DNA from: Zeugodacus cucurbitae
Taxonomy: Eukaryota > Arthropoda > Insecta > Diptera > Tephritidae
Direction of reading: 5' to 3'
Length of the DNA: 64,000 bases
Assembly: GCF_028554725.1 (NCBI RefSeq)
Contig: NC_071667.1
Span: 81,692,001-81,756,000, forward strand
The notes under the pieces are model-generated. The model was not told where the DNA came from. It searched no databases and saw nothing but the letters and a program-made list of their open reading frames with translations. The position numbers and the translations under genes were made by a program. This document shows positions 50,471 through 61,679 of this stretch, one piece after another (positions within the stretch are counted from its first letter, which is position 1; each line of letters starts with the position of its first letter).

Positions 50471-52339
50471 TTTCCAAGTTAGACACATGGGATCAGCACA
50501 GCACAGTGCCACTTTTGAATGAATTTGAGCTACATTCAAATTAGTAAGGCATGCTCAGTTTCCCATAATATTATAATTACTTTTGAGAAATATTTTTAAT
50601 TCCCACATTCAAAGCTTCCAGAATAAATATATGTATTATAACAAAACGATTTCACAATAAATACAATAACGATAGTATTTAATTAATTACCGCATAATGA
50701 AACCTATTATCCATGCTTCCCCCTAGTCCTCTTGTCAAACAGCCGAGCTAGGCGTCGACGTAATGATTTGTAATAAAATTTCAATTAAATTAAAGTTTGT
50801 GAATTCACAAGCAAAGTGTTCATTAGTACACTCAGGTCAAACTGTACGCCGGTAGACTTACCGAAATACAAATTAAATATATATACTATCTACATAAATA
50901 TATATGTGATACTCGAGTCAACTGCACTTGCACTTGCATTTGCATACTCGTACATATTGCCAATTGAACTGGGTTCAAATGAGAGGTGGGAAAGTTTATT
51001 TCATGTCTTTAGATTGTGTTTATCAAGATGTACAAGAGCGTTGAAACATAAAATTAATTTGTTGCAATTACACTTGTTATTACAATATCAATGCTTGTTG
51101 TTGTCTGTTGCAATTGTGTTGTTCAAGCAACAAGGAAATTCGAGTATTTTAATGCTTGTCGATGCTATTTAAATTATACATTTTACTATTTTAATTACGT
51201 TGCTGAGCTTATTTACAATTATTATACAACATATTAAGTTACAAACTATACACACACATACTAAGGGATCATTATTTTGCCCTCAATTACAGAAATAAGT
51301 ATGAGAATGAGAAATATATTGAGATATTGGAAACAATGGATATATTAAACGTTCCCGTGGCTAGAGAATATTCCATTATTACTGGATAGCATTTTCAGAA
51401 CTTGTTGATAAATTGATAAAAAACAGTTGTCTATCTCTTCATCTCTTGTAACTTTAGCCTCGAAAAAACTGAAAAGCAGCTTCTCTTCAATTTTGTGTAC
51501 TTTAATTTAAAAGTAACTGTTGTTTATATAAAACAAAAAGTGTTATATATACTCGTTTAAAGAATAAGTGGGTTCGTCAACTATTTCTGTTGAACCGGAG
51601 GTCTGTTTGACTAAGCTATGTAGAGCTATATGACCTTATTTTAATAAATAACCTAAAGTATTTCTCTTGGTGGTGTTTATGATACTCTGATTTTAAAACA
51701 ACATTTTAATATATATACGATAGCGAGGGATTAAATAAATTAAAAATGAGTCCCAATATTTTAATAGTGCATTAAAATTTTGCTCCCATTAGGATTGCAA
51801 CTCCATGAACACTAAAAAATACAGTCAAGAGTGAGTTTAAGCAAAAAATTCCGGGTTTTCGACTATAAGTCCAGTTAATTCGGCGAGCAATGCCCGATGT
51901 ATATAATTACTAAAATATTTTTAAATTTACAAGTAACAGTTATAAAGCCCCACAGGCTAATATTTTAGGTCCTATAATACTTACAAATGCAAAAAAAGCT
52001 AAAAAGGAGGAACTTATAAAAATTTAAGCAGATGAAATGATAATAGTTGCCTTATGCTTTAGTTCCGCTATTCACTCTCTCTCATTTTTCAAATGTTGAC
52101 AGCAGATAAAACCCTAGTGCTCTTCTTAATGGCTCAAAACAACCATTCTCGTGGTTTGCTATCTCGTTCGAAGCAATATGAAGATATATGTACATGAACT
52201 TCTCCATAGGTAAAATCAACCGAAAATATCAAACATCAAATATCATAGTTTTGAAATGGAAAACGCTTGAAGCTAAGGTCCAATCTTATCATCGACGAAA
52301 CAATTTGATAATACGATTAATGACCTTCATAATAATATA
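50471..52339. other. AT-rich non-coding stretch
   Basis: About 1.9 kb with short AT runs. The 118-codon plus frame at 50816-51172 is compositionally AT/Leu-rich and matches nothing known. No repeats with clear ends were seen. Confidence 0.55.
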
Positions 52340-52693
52340 ATAAACGTATTTTTATGAGCTTGGTGATTTTCGTTTCTTAAAAGTTTTCACTTCGTTGCTT
52401 GTTCGTGAATTTTTGCCCTAAAACAATACTATAAAGATTCTCCAGACATAACTCCGTTTGACTTTTTTCTATTTCCAAAAATGAAGAGAAACTTAAACGG
52501 CCTTCTTTTTACAAACAAGAGCCGAAGGCTATACCAAAAATCGAATTTGACAAGTGTTTCGACGATTGGAAGAAGCGCTGACATAAGTGCATGAATATCG
52601 AATGGGTACTATTTTGAAGACGACAACATTAATGTAGAGGAATGAATATTTTTTCTTCAAAAACTAAAATTCCCGTTATTTTTTGAACACACC
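52340..52693 (+). mobile_element. Decayed mariner (DD34D) element, 5'-truncated
   Basis: The 3' terminal sequence CCCGTTATTTTTTGAACACA ends with CC just before a TA dinucleotide (52694-52695), the expected target site. Upstream the plus strand encodes degraded C-terminal transposase blocks. These are SLLVREFLP-like residues near 52390, a TPFDFFLFPKMKR-like stretch near 52450, and DDWKK.R.HKC near 52565. The 5' terminus is missing. The outer end is the best-preserved copy of this family's terminal repeat in the window. Confidence 0.7.
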
Positions 52694-52695
52694 TA

Positions 52696-54265
52696 ATATA
52701 ATAGTACATTTTCATCCGTTCTAAAAATTTTAAAAATATTTACTCATTTAATAAAAATATGAACTATGTAATGTGAAAGTTTTACTACAACAAATGCAAA
52801 TTTTTTCCGTGTAAAAATGAGTAAACGTCATCAAAAATATGGTTCACTACTTTTCAAAATATCAACCACAAAGTCACTTAACATAATTAACCTATAATGA
52901 AAGTACTAGCTACATGTAAAACATGTGCAGCGCATGAAATGACAAAGGTGCATGCTCTATGTGGCGTGTATTCGGGGAGAGCAAACACTACAGCATTGCA
53001 ACTGCAACACAGAACGGCTGTTACTAGTGCAACGAGGAAAATGGCAAGATTTCGAAAGCAGCCAATATGCTACAAATTCGTGGTATCGAAAATGTGTTGA
53101 AAATATATGCAAGCACCTATGACTACTACTTTTACTACTAGTTGTTACCGAAAGCCGATAGAGTACTATGACGAACAATATATTGAGTGCTTGGAGTGCA
53201 CTCCTAAAGGTATGCTTCGGCAAAAATGTGCATGTACCATGGCACTCATTGCTTTTAATTAATTAACTGTAAAACCATTTTGGAAATTTTCTTATGACGT
53301 CAAGCATTGCATTGTGTGCTCAAGCAGCGTTCGCTTTCGTATTGTCAACGCTTGAGTGCAGGGATGTTGATTAAAAATGCTAATTTCAACATTAACTTAT
53401 TTAACTTCAATTTAGCTGACGGGCATTCCGTCTTTCACAATCGTTCTGTCTTTTGTTTTCTTTCATTCTTCCATTTCTTTTCGGTTTTTTGTTTGACGTT
53501 TACGAAAATGACTTTAAAATGTCATTAGCAGCGAGAATGCTTAATTTTATTCTTTTATGCCATCAGGGACTATTTAGCGCTCTTCAGTTAACACGATTTT
53601 GCCATAAAATCAAATCAAATGAAATAATTTGCCAGCATGACAGGTGGAAAACTTTTGAGAAAAAAATTTATACTGAGTGCCTCGTTAAGAGAGAGAAAGG
53701 CAGAGTGGGAGTGAAGTAGCTAAACAGCATTAAATTTACCTTTCCTACTCATTAACAGCCAACTAATTTAAAAAAATCGCAGTTGGAGGTAAAAAATTAG
53801 GTGAATTTGGGTAGCAAATATGAAATGACGTACAATTAAATCTTACATTTCAGCTGTCAAACACAATTTGTTTCCCATTATATTCACCGTTGCAAAGGTA
53901 GTGGCAGCTCAAGGGCGAAAAAAAAATAAACAAAAACAAATAACCAGTCGGACACAACTACAATGACAAGGAGGACAAAGAAAATGTCAGGAGACGAAAC
54001 AAAATCAGAACTAAAACGCATAATTTTCTTTCAACGCAGCGCCTCGAGGCAGCGTTACGAAAGACATAACGAGAAATGCGTGAGAGCACTGTGTGCATCT
54101 GGCAGTTGATTTGGGATGTTGAACTAAGGTATTTAGTCTGCAGTAAAAGCAAATTAATTGGTGAAACTTTTAAATATCAATACAAAATTTTTATGAATTA
54201 TTCAATGGTGCTTAGCTGGAACAATGTCGATGAAAAACTCCTACCACATTGCTCTATACACAAGC
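52696..54265. other. Non-coding stretch
   Basis: Contains small frames on both strands (52897-53100, 53307-53719 plus; 52957-53223, 53958-54152 minus) that look random. No named feature. Confidence 0.55.
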
Positions 54266-54320
54266 GAATAAGGATAAGTACGGGTGCAGCCGAACATTAT
54301 ATGCTCACGCATTTTGCATA
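54266..54320 (-). mobile_element. Helentron/HINE-like repeat, 3'-end fragment
   Basis: AATAAGGATAAGTACGGGTG, then GCAGCCGAACATTATATGCT and CACGCAT, is a diverged version of the end of the 1.2-kb repeat (AAGTAAGG..GTTCGGGTGTAACCGAAC..TTTTATACTCTCGC). Only this end is preserved. Confidence 0.55.
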
Positions 54321-54424
54321 TTGGGGCTAGGAAAAAGTCGAGAATGTTTCATCAGAAATAAAATATTAAAAAAATATTTTCACTTAATTTTTTAAGATAT
54401 CCAAAAAACTGATATGAGCCCCCG

Positions 54425-55140
54425 TGTCCGCCCCAAAATATAAACCTCCTATGACCCATCAAAATTTTAAACAACCTTGCTTTACGTAAACCCTCAATAT
54501 GTAAATGAAAATGTCCTCAAGCGACGCCTCAAAATTTAAACCAACCTGGCCTCATGTGAACCCTTAATATGTAAACTAACTTGGCCGCAATCGATCCTTC
54601 AATATATAAAAAACTTAATCTCACGTGACCCCTCACCTACAATTTAGATGTTAGATTTAATTATATTTGAAGGGGTCACTTAAGGTAAGGTTGGTTTAGA
54701 ATTTAAGAGATCGCTTAAGCTGAGGTTGGATTACAATTTGAAGAGTCACGTGATGTCTTATATCTTCGTAAATAGTTTTAAGACATATGTATGAAGTCAA
54801 TCATTGGTTTATGCTTTGACGGATCATGGTCAGGTCAGATTGGTTTATATTTGAATAGTCATGTTTTGTTTGACATTACAATTGAAGAGTCAATTAAGGT
54901 AAGTTTTTTTTGCGTTTTGAGGAGACACATGAAGTCAGGTCATTTTATTGTTAAGGCTAACGTAAGGTTAAGTTGGGTAACGTAAATTGAGTGATCACGT
55001 GAGATTAGGATGGTTTACATTTTGGAGAGTTACGTGAGTTCAGGGTTTGTTGCATTTTGAGAGGACACAGGTCAGGTATATAAACTGTTTTTAGGAGGAG
55101 GGGGTCAAGTGTGGTTTGAAGGCCATGTGATGCTGGGTTT
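54425..55140. repeat. Inverted array of ~35-bp degenerate repeats
   Basis: From about 54665 to 55135 the plus strand repeats a unit of about 35 bp resembling GAGAGTCACGTGAGGTTAGG then TTGGTTTACAATTT. From about 54425 to 54650 the same unit occurs in the reverse orientation (CCCTCAATATGTAAAC..CTTGGCC). About six or seven units lie on the left and twelve or so on the right, with the centre near 54655, so the block is a large imperfect palindrome. CACGTG is present in several units (near 54632, 54748, 54995). Long inverted arms built of short tandem repeats are characteristic of Foldback-type elements. No open frame or flanking duplication was identified, so that assignment is only a suggestion. 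Confidence 0.7.
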
Positions 55141-57336
55141 GTTAACTTTTTACGTTGAGAATTGAAATCAATGATGTTTAAATATTTTTATATTTAAGTA
55201 CAGTCATAATCGTAAGCAAATTTACAAGACCGAGTATTATGATATGAGGTATCAACAGTTTTGAGAGCAAAAATAAAAATATTAAACAATAATATTTCGT
55301 AAAAGCAGCTTGTTGAAGATTTAACATCATTTCACAATAGTGTTGTATTTAAAATTGCCACGCAGAAAGATACAACCCAAAATGTCTTTTTAAATCTACT
55401 TAAAGTATACTCACTCCCACTTTTTATTTAATATCTTTTTTCTTAGCCTTTAAATTTATAAAAAAAATTAATTTTGTTTCTTTGTTATTAATAAATCTGG
55501 AGTATTCGTACCCCAGCAATTGTTAATACTGGAAAGAGGCTTATCCACTACCCATTTGGAATTAAATTTTTCGTTTTTTTTTTTCTTTCGCTGACCTTAT
55601 TTGGATTAATATCCCTTATATGCATTAGATATTAATATGTGTATCGTTGCAAAACTACAAAATAGACCATCTTGTATTAAATATTTCACAGAGTAATGCT
55701 GGTCTATAAACTAGCCACACACACGTACGTTTTTACACGCCCCTTTTCTCATATTGAAAACATTCTTCGCGCTGAAAACAAATACACATATATGTATGCA
55801 TGTGTGTGTTCGCAGGACCTTTGGCCATCGTTGGCCTTTTATTTATTATATCCGCTCGATTGCGCTTTGGCTGCCCGGTGCTCCTAAACACTCGTCCATT
55901 GAGAAAAATTAATAATTCAGAAGGTTATCAATCGTTGTTGAGTGAGAAATTTATTTATTTACTGAAAATATTGATTTCCTTCTTATTGGAGATTGTATAT
56001 TATTTTCTATGCCACTGACTTATATTGGAATCAAAGAGTTTGCTTTGTGGAAAAATCACGTCTGTCGCAAAACGAAGAAATCCGAAAAGCAAATCTAAAA
56101 ATCACTTTAAATTAAATGCCGTTACTTGGTATTGATTTTTTTTGTAATAATAAACAAGATTTGCTAAAAATAAATAATTCAGGAACTCATCGAATATCCT
56201 CTTTAATTGTTTTTCGCTGAAAATAATACTATTAGGCATAGCCTATGGACCGAAAAAGTAGATTGAATTAATTCAAATGCTTCACAAATCTTCGGAAACA
56301 TCTATAACGTGTCGACTTAGGGAACTTCCTTGCTGTACAACAAGGTCCATATTATTTTGGTTTCCAAATTCAGAACTGATTATGACCGGTATTGAAATTG
56401 AATATATTTATTTAATATTATATATATTAAATTATAAGTATACCTTGTTAAATAGGTTTTGATATATCATCGGGACTCTCAGGCTGTTCCAAGTTCTTTA
56501 GATCACACCTTCGGAGCTTTACAGTCATGTACGGCGGTTCGAATTGGCTAACCGATATACTATACATATATACAGCTGATTAATTGCTATTAAGGATTCT
56601 GAAGCTATACCCACCAAACATACTTCGATTTCTTCCCTTGCATCGAACAAAAGTTTAGCCTCAATTATCTATCAATATTTATTTTCTCTCTTTTAGAGAT
56701 ATTCATACAAATGACCACATATTCCACCAGCTCATATTTTTGTGGTTATGTTGTGTCCATGTAAATTGCAGAGGATCCACCGCTCCATCTACCATTCTAC
56801 AACTACAACAAAAACATAATCACCGCATTTACCTATACATAGCGCATAGAAATACATAGCATATGTACGTGCGACATAATAACGCAAAATAGCCCTTTCT
56901 TGCTTCTGGCATAGTTAGAGTGTATTCAATTTGCCTCGTAATAACCGTAATGATGATGATAGCAATCTGCTCAATGGCAGGTGCCACAAATGTAGCACAG
57001 CATGTAACCTAGTATTAATTTAAATTGGTCAGAAAATTTGTAAAAATTACAAATCGAATTGGAGCAGGCACTGGAACAGGCATTTATGCTGTCGCACAAT
57101 GGGAGGCATTAGTATGGATGTGCGGGCCTTGGCAGCCTTTCATTGTTGGCTACTCTGCAGGAGTTATGTCTATTATGGTGCCTAACCACAATTTGAACAA
57201 TGCAGAATATATATGAATCTAGGTATGTCTGTATAATTCTATTTGAATCCGGTTGCGTTGCATGCCATTCAAATGTATTTTAGTTGAAAGCCCACCGAAT
57301 ATACACTCGGAAATATTATTTGTCTAAGTTTAAGAG
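55141..57336. other. Non-coding stretch
   Basis: AT-rich, with two small frames worth noting but not recognised. One is 55800-56018 (a hydrophobic GPLAIVGLLFIISARLRFG stretch directly after a TTCGCAG acceptor-like site). The other is 57025-57216 (Gly/Ala-rich, codon-like). Neither could be assigned to a family or tied to a gene. Confidence 0.5.
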
Positions 57337-58469
57337 TTTTTATACTCTCGCAACAAAAGTTGCTAAGAGAGTATTGTAGTTTTGTCCATATAACGGTTGT
57401 TTGTAAGTCCTAAAACTAAACGAGTTAGATATAAGGTTATATATACCAAAGTGATCAGGGTGACGAGTAAAGTTCAAATCCGGATGTCTGTCTGTCCGTC
57501 CGTCCGTCTGTCCGTCCGGGCAAGCTGTAACTTGATTAAAAATTGAGATATCTTAATGAAACTTGGAACATGTGTTCCTTGGCACCATAAAAAGGTTAAG
57601 TTCGATGGGCGGAATCGGACCACTGCAGTGCACTGCCACGCCTACAAACACATAAAGAGCTATAACTAAGCCATAAATAAAGTTATGAAAGTGAAATTTG
57701 GAACATAGGATCGCATTAGGGAGGGGCACGTTTAAATGTAATTTTTTGGAAAAGTGGGCGCGACCCCGCCCCCAAATATTTGTATATATCTTGCAAACCA
57801 ATAAAGCTATATAAACCAAACTTTCTGCAGTCGTTTCTTTTAGCCGTTTCCTTATATAGTCCAAAAATGAAAGAAATCGGATAATAACCACGCCCACCTC
57901 CCATACAAAGGTTAGGTTGAAAATGACTAAAAGTGCGTTAACTCACTAACGAGAAACGTCAGAAACACCAAATTTTACATAAGAAATGGCAGATGTAACC
58001 TGCACTCAGATTTTTTTACAAAATGTAAAATGGGCATGGCGTCGCCCACTTATGGGTCAAAAACCATATCTCAAGAACTATTCGACCGATTTCAATGAAA
58101 TTCGGTACATAACACTTTCTTGACACCCTGATGACACGGGTGGAATATGGGCGAAATCGGTTCACAACTACGTCTACTTCCCATATAACCCAATTTTGAA
58201 TCCTTCTGATTCGTTCACTTTATAATGTATACATAAGGAACCGATAAAGATAGCGTAATAAAACTTTACACAAATACTGTATTTGAGCTGTGAGATCACT
58301 TGTGGAAAAATTGTCAAAATCGGACCATGACTTTTCAAGGCCCCTGATATCAAACATGAAGAACTCAGTGCCTAATGGTAATTTTTTACCGAAAATATAG
58401 GTAAATCTCTAAATAACTTGCGAGAGTATAAAATGTTCGGTTACACCCAAACTTAGCCTTTCCTTACTT
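57337..58469 (+). mobile_element. Helentron/HINE-like repeat, full-length copy D
   Basis: The same family as copy A in the opposite orientation. It starts TTTTATACTCTCGCAAC at 57337, with the 5' hairpin closing near 57374. The tetranucleotide tract (GTCTGTCTGTCCGTCCGTCC) is at 57486-57520. It ends with TTGCGAGAGTATAAAATGTT, the hairpin and CCTTACTTG at 58463-58470. At 1133 bp it is close to full length. The flanking base at the 5' end is T, consistent with the T-T insertion preference described for Helentrons. Confidence 0.85.
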
Positions 58470-59219
58470 GTTATATATAATAATAATACAAATTTGAATT
58501 TAAAATTATTAGAACAAAAGTATATACATGTAGTATGTATGTATATCATTCCGAAGCCCTTTCAAAAAGGTTTGTCAAATTTTGTACCAGAAAATGCAAC
58601 TCTAATTGACATCAGTCTGACTTTAGATATCTCATAGCAAAATCATAAACGTATCTAAGCTATTAGCAGACCATTCAAAGGAAAAAAGAGAGAATGCAGA
58701 TCTATCATCATTAACAAATGTTCATAGAGCTTGGGTATATAATAAATCGAGTAGTAAGTAACCTGAAAGCTAAAACAACTTTTAGAGTTAGAAAATCAGG
58801 AAAATCAAAATTTATTAATATAAATTTCTCAGTGTACAACTATTCGAGAAGTTTGAAATTCTCATTCCGTTTTCGTATGTCATAGGAATGACTCAACTAT
58901 TTGTGGTTAGATATCAATTTGACAAAAATCAAACGAATTGACAGTGATGATGAAAATTAAAACATATTCTGATATCTGATATCTCGTTTTAACTATAAAT
59001 ATTTATTTATTATTATTTATGATATTCATTCTCACCGTGCTTTGTGAGACATATTTTTTAAACGTCTTGAATGGAGATTTTCAAGTTTGCTCTATGACCA
59101 ATGAAAAAGTATAGGCTGATTGCGAGTATTTTTTTACCACTGCTGTCACATGTTTGAATCACTATTTGTGGTAAGTTTTGTTCTGATACCTCCTTCAGGA
59201 CTTGGGATATGAACCAGAA
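58470..59219. other. AT-rich non-coding stretch
   Basis: Nothing recognisable. It lies between two members of the 1.2-kb repeat family. Confidence 0.55.
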
Positions 59220-59710
59220 AACAAAAACCATTGTATATACTATATAGAGATTTGGGTAATTCCTAGACCGATTTCAACTATTTTTATCACCAAACTATTT
59301 TATATCTAAGATTATACGTCTACTTAATCTTGATAAGATATCATCTCACATACTAACCGATATATTCGGTATAAAGTCGGAAGTTTCAAAATCCTAATAT
59401 GTGGTATATGGAGGCTAGAGGAAATATTATTGACCTGATTTTGTTCATTTTTGGCACAGAGACACTCTATTAGAAGGAACACTTCTCCTTTGAATTTTTT
59501 TAGAATATCTGTGAGATTTACCGATATTTTCAAAAAATGAGTCGCAAACTTCGAGGTCGATATCTAGTGATGATCCTTTGTACTAAATTTTAATTTCACA
59601 ACTTTATTTATGATTTAGTTATGACACTTTATCTGTTTTCGGTTTTCGCCATTTTGTTGGCGTGACAGTCCGATTCCGAATTTCCATCTACGAAAGCAAC
59701 ACTCTTACCA
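59220..59710 (-). mobile_element. Helentron/HINE-like repeat, diverged internal fragment
   Basis: The segment 59590-59690 (CTTTATTTATGATTTAGTTA.., CGGTTTTCGCCATTTTGT) matches the internal part of copies A, B and E. The block at 59450-59545 (CAGAGACACTCTATTAGAAG) matches 61330-61440. No terminal hairpins are left. It ends about 260 bp from the 3' end of the fibrinogen-related gene. Confidence 0.6.
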
Positions 59711-59971
59711 AATTGCAATTTCTACTGAAGTTAACGGTACCCATAGTCCCTGACGCCATATGACAGTTGGTCTTACAGGTGGGTATGGTGCAAGGAAAAG
59801 TTGATAAAGACTTGTTATTGGTAAAAACATAATTTTTCTATTGAACATTATCGTATCTGGCAGATACAAATTAGTACAGAATAATATAGTATTTAGATAT
59901 TAGTTATTTCTTTTCATTGCTTTTGAATGTTCCAGGTGTTACGACTTTTGGACTGGTCCTCATTTCTCTTG

Positions 59972-60833
59972 TCAACATCTTTGTGACCGCATTTGCGCAC
60001 TTTCTTTTGGTCTTATACCAATGTGGGCATATTTCAATGAATAATTGTTACCGCGCCATGTATTCCAGATGATGCCCATCCCTGCTACTTTGTGTGGGCT
60101 ATTAAGATATTGGCCGTTTAGGTTACTACAGAAAAAAGAAATAATATTTAGGCGTAACATTTAAAAAAAAATTTGAATTGGATTTTACCTGGTGTGACAC
60201 CCGTTGTACCACCAGGCCCCTTTGAAAAACTCCGCACAATTAAAAATCCCATCGTCGTTGTCCTGATCGAATGTGCTGAACTTTCGTCCACTGTGTAAGC
60301 GAAGCAAGGCATCGCCTGCACTCCCTGAATATGGTCCCAAAACATTCAATACATATTTTTCACTTTCGTTACCAACAGCGAAGCTGTCATAGTTGGCGTA
60401 CTTAACGGTATCGTTGAAATCACACAATTCGATTTGTAACTCATTTAGTTGCACTTGTGTGAGCGCATGCAATGTCCAGACCAATGAAGAAATTTGTGCC
60501 CAAGTTTCCGAAGCCAATCTTGTAATCATTCCAGTTGCGAAAGAAGTCGATATGTTCACTCTGTCGTCGCTGCACTAACAACCAAGGATCACCGCCATTG
60601 ACATCGAGTAAACAGTAAACGTAGAAAGGTCGATGCTCCCAACCATCTAACGGTAAGCGTATTTGATATATACCGCTTTTGGCCTTTGAACCCGCTGAGC
60701 TCACTGCCTCGACACAGTTGGAAGGTAGCGGTCTTGCACTCCTCGATTCATTCAATATTTCCGTCGTGGCTGTGCTCAAGAGGAGCATAAGCAGCGCAGC
60801 GTTCACCAACATTATTTTGTAAGGAATTACCAT
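59972..60833 (-). CDS. Fibrinogen-related protein (fibrinogen C-terminal domain), frame broken
   Basis: Encodes a secreted fibrinogen-related protein. In insects these lectin-like proteins bind glycans or microbes, but the ligand of this one is unknown. The chosen ATG at 60833 starts a signal-peptide-like stretch (VNAALLMLLLSTATTE); an in-frame ATG 9 residues upstream of that stretch's end (60812) or the longer frame from 60902 are alternatives. The domain follows: NCVEAV and YVYC (first cysteine pair), WLLVQRR, DFFRNWNDYKIGFGNL, FFIGLD, LHALT, YSGSAGDALL, the calcium-site motif FDQDNDD, NC..GAWWYNGC, SNLNGQY and the C-terminal IRPK. Exon 1 ends at 60189 and exon 2 runs 60125-59972, about 265 residues in all, a normal length. 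Near 60472 two bases appear to be missing between GLD and LHALT, which throws the frame. Everything else is intact, so recent pseudogenisation or a sequencing error are both possible. Confidence 0.85.
60126..60188 (-). other. 63-bp intron of the fibrinogen-related gene
   Basis: The minus strand reads ACACCAG|GTAAAATC at the donor and TTTTTTCTGTAG|TAACC at the acceptor, a canonical GT-AG intron after the second base of a codon. Splicing joins WWYNGCHT to SNLNGQYL, restoring the family's highly conserved WWxxxCxxSNLNGxY stretch. This is strong evidence that the intron is real. The length is typical for short dipteran introns. Confidence 0.9.
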
Positions 60834-60912
60834 GTCGTTTGATTCTTTTGAACTAATCACTGGAAAAAATTCGGAACAAACAAATTGCGAAATAAATTGC
60901 ACGGACTCTTCA

Positions 60913-61017
60913 TGATAAAGGGTTTCTCAATGAGGACAGTGTGAAATAGAACATACATATATGCAATTGAAAAAATATTGTTTTGATAAAGCATGCATCT
61001 AAGGTGTTGTGTTATCA
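60913..61017 (-). promoter_or_regulatory. Cluster of three WGATAR (GATA factor) motifs
   Basis: TGATAA occurs at 60913-60918 and 60984-60989, and its complement TTATCA at 61012-61017, about 80 to 185 bp upstream of the likely start of the fibrinogen-related gene. GATA factors drive fat-body, haemocyte and midgut genes in flies, which would suit an immune-type secreted protein. The motifs are short and the background is AT-rich, so function is inference. Confidence 0.3.
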
Positions 61018-61194
61018 GCTTATTTTTCATATCTAATAGTCTTGATTTTGCTACACATGATTTTGTTGAATATAAACACGAACAGCCGAACATTGTATAC
61101 TATCGCCAATTTGACACAGTCAAAGCAAAGCGTATACACAAATGTATAATTATAATTTTTAACGCTATGATAACGAATGCGAGACGATTTCACA

Positions 61195-61334
61195 ATGAAC
61201 AGACTTACTGTGGAACAGTGTTTATTACTGAAATATGGCACCAATTATTGCAAAAATTGGAAGGAAATTTTACCTTTCGACTCGAATTTATTCGAGCTAG
61301 CCACGGCGGCCACTTGTCCAAATATAATTTTTGA
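61195..61334 (+). pseudogene. Internally deleted mariner-like transposase remnant
   Basis: ATG at 61195 begins MNRLTVEQ, closely matching the start of the DD41D transposase at 24177 (MNRLTNEQ), and the bases before it are also similar. The sequence then passes into another frame encoding NFTFRLEFIRASHGGHLSKY and a stop at 61334. This resembles the DD41D C-terminus (NWTFRMDHLRRSRGQHLNEI). Nearly the whole protein between the two ends is missing. No terminal repeats were identified. Confidence 0.5.
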
Positions 61335-61606
61335 AACAGAGACACACTATTAGAAGAAAAAGGTTTCCTCTGAATTCTGAGAGATTTACCTATATTTTCG
61401 GAAAATAATGTCCCCTTAGTCACTGAATTTTTCATGTTCGATATCTGGGGACTTAAAAAGTTATAATCCGATATTCACAATTTTTCCATAAGTGATGCCG
61501 CACCACAAATGTAGTATTTGTGTAAAGTTTCATATAACCCAAACTAGGTGTTACAAACAACAGTTATGTAAACAACACTATTATAATGTTGCGAGAGTAT
61601 AAAAAC
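61335..61606 (-). mobile_element. Helentron/HINE-like repeat, 5'-end fragment
   Basis: 61540-61606 matches the 5' end of the family (GTTACAAACAACAGTTATGT, then GTTGCGAGAGTATAAAAAC). The inner part matches 59450-59545 and the 5'-half interior of copy D. The remainder of the element is missing. Confidence 0.65.
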
Positions 61607-61679
61607 ATTATTTAACTCGCCAAACCTTACCGCATATACGCCCACAAATTTACACACATTTGCTCAATAAAAAACTAAC

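Noticed and set aside
57025..57216. Codon-like Gly/Ala-rich 63-codon frame
   Set aside because: Too short and unmatched. No splice sites or neighbours support an exon.
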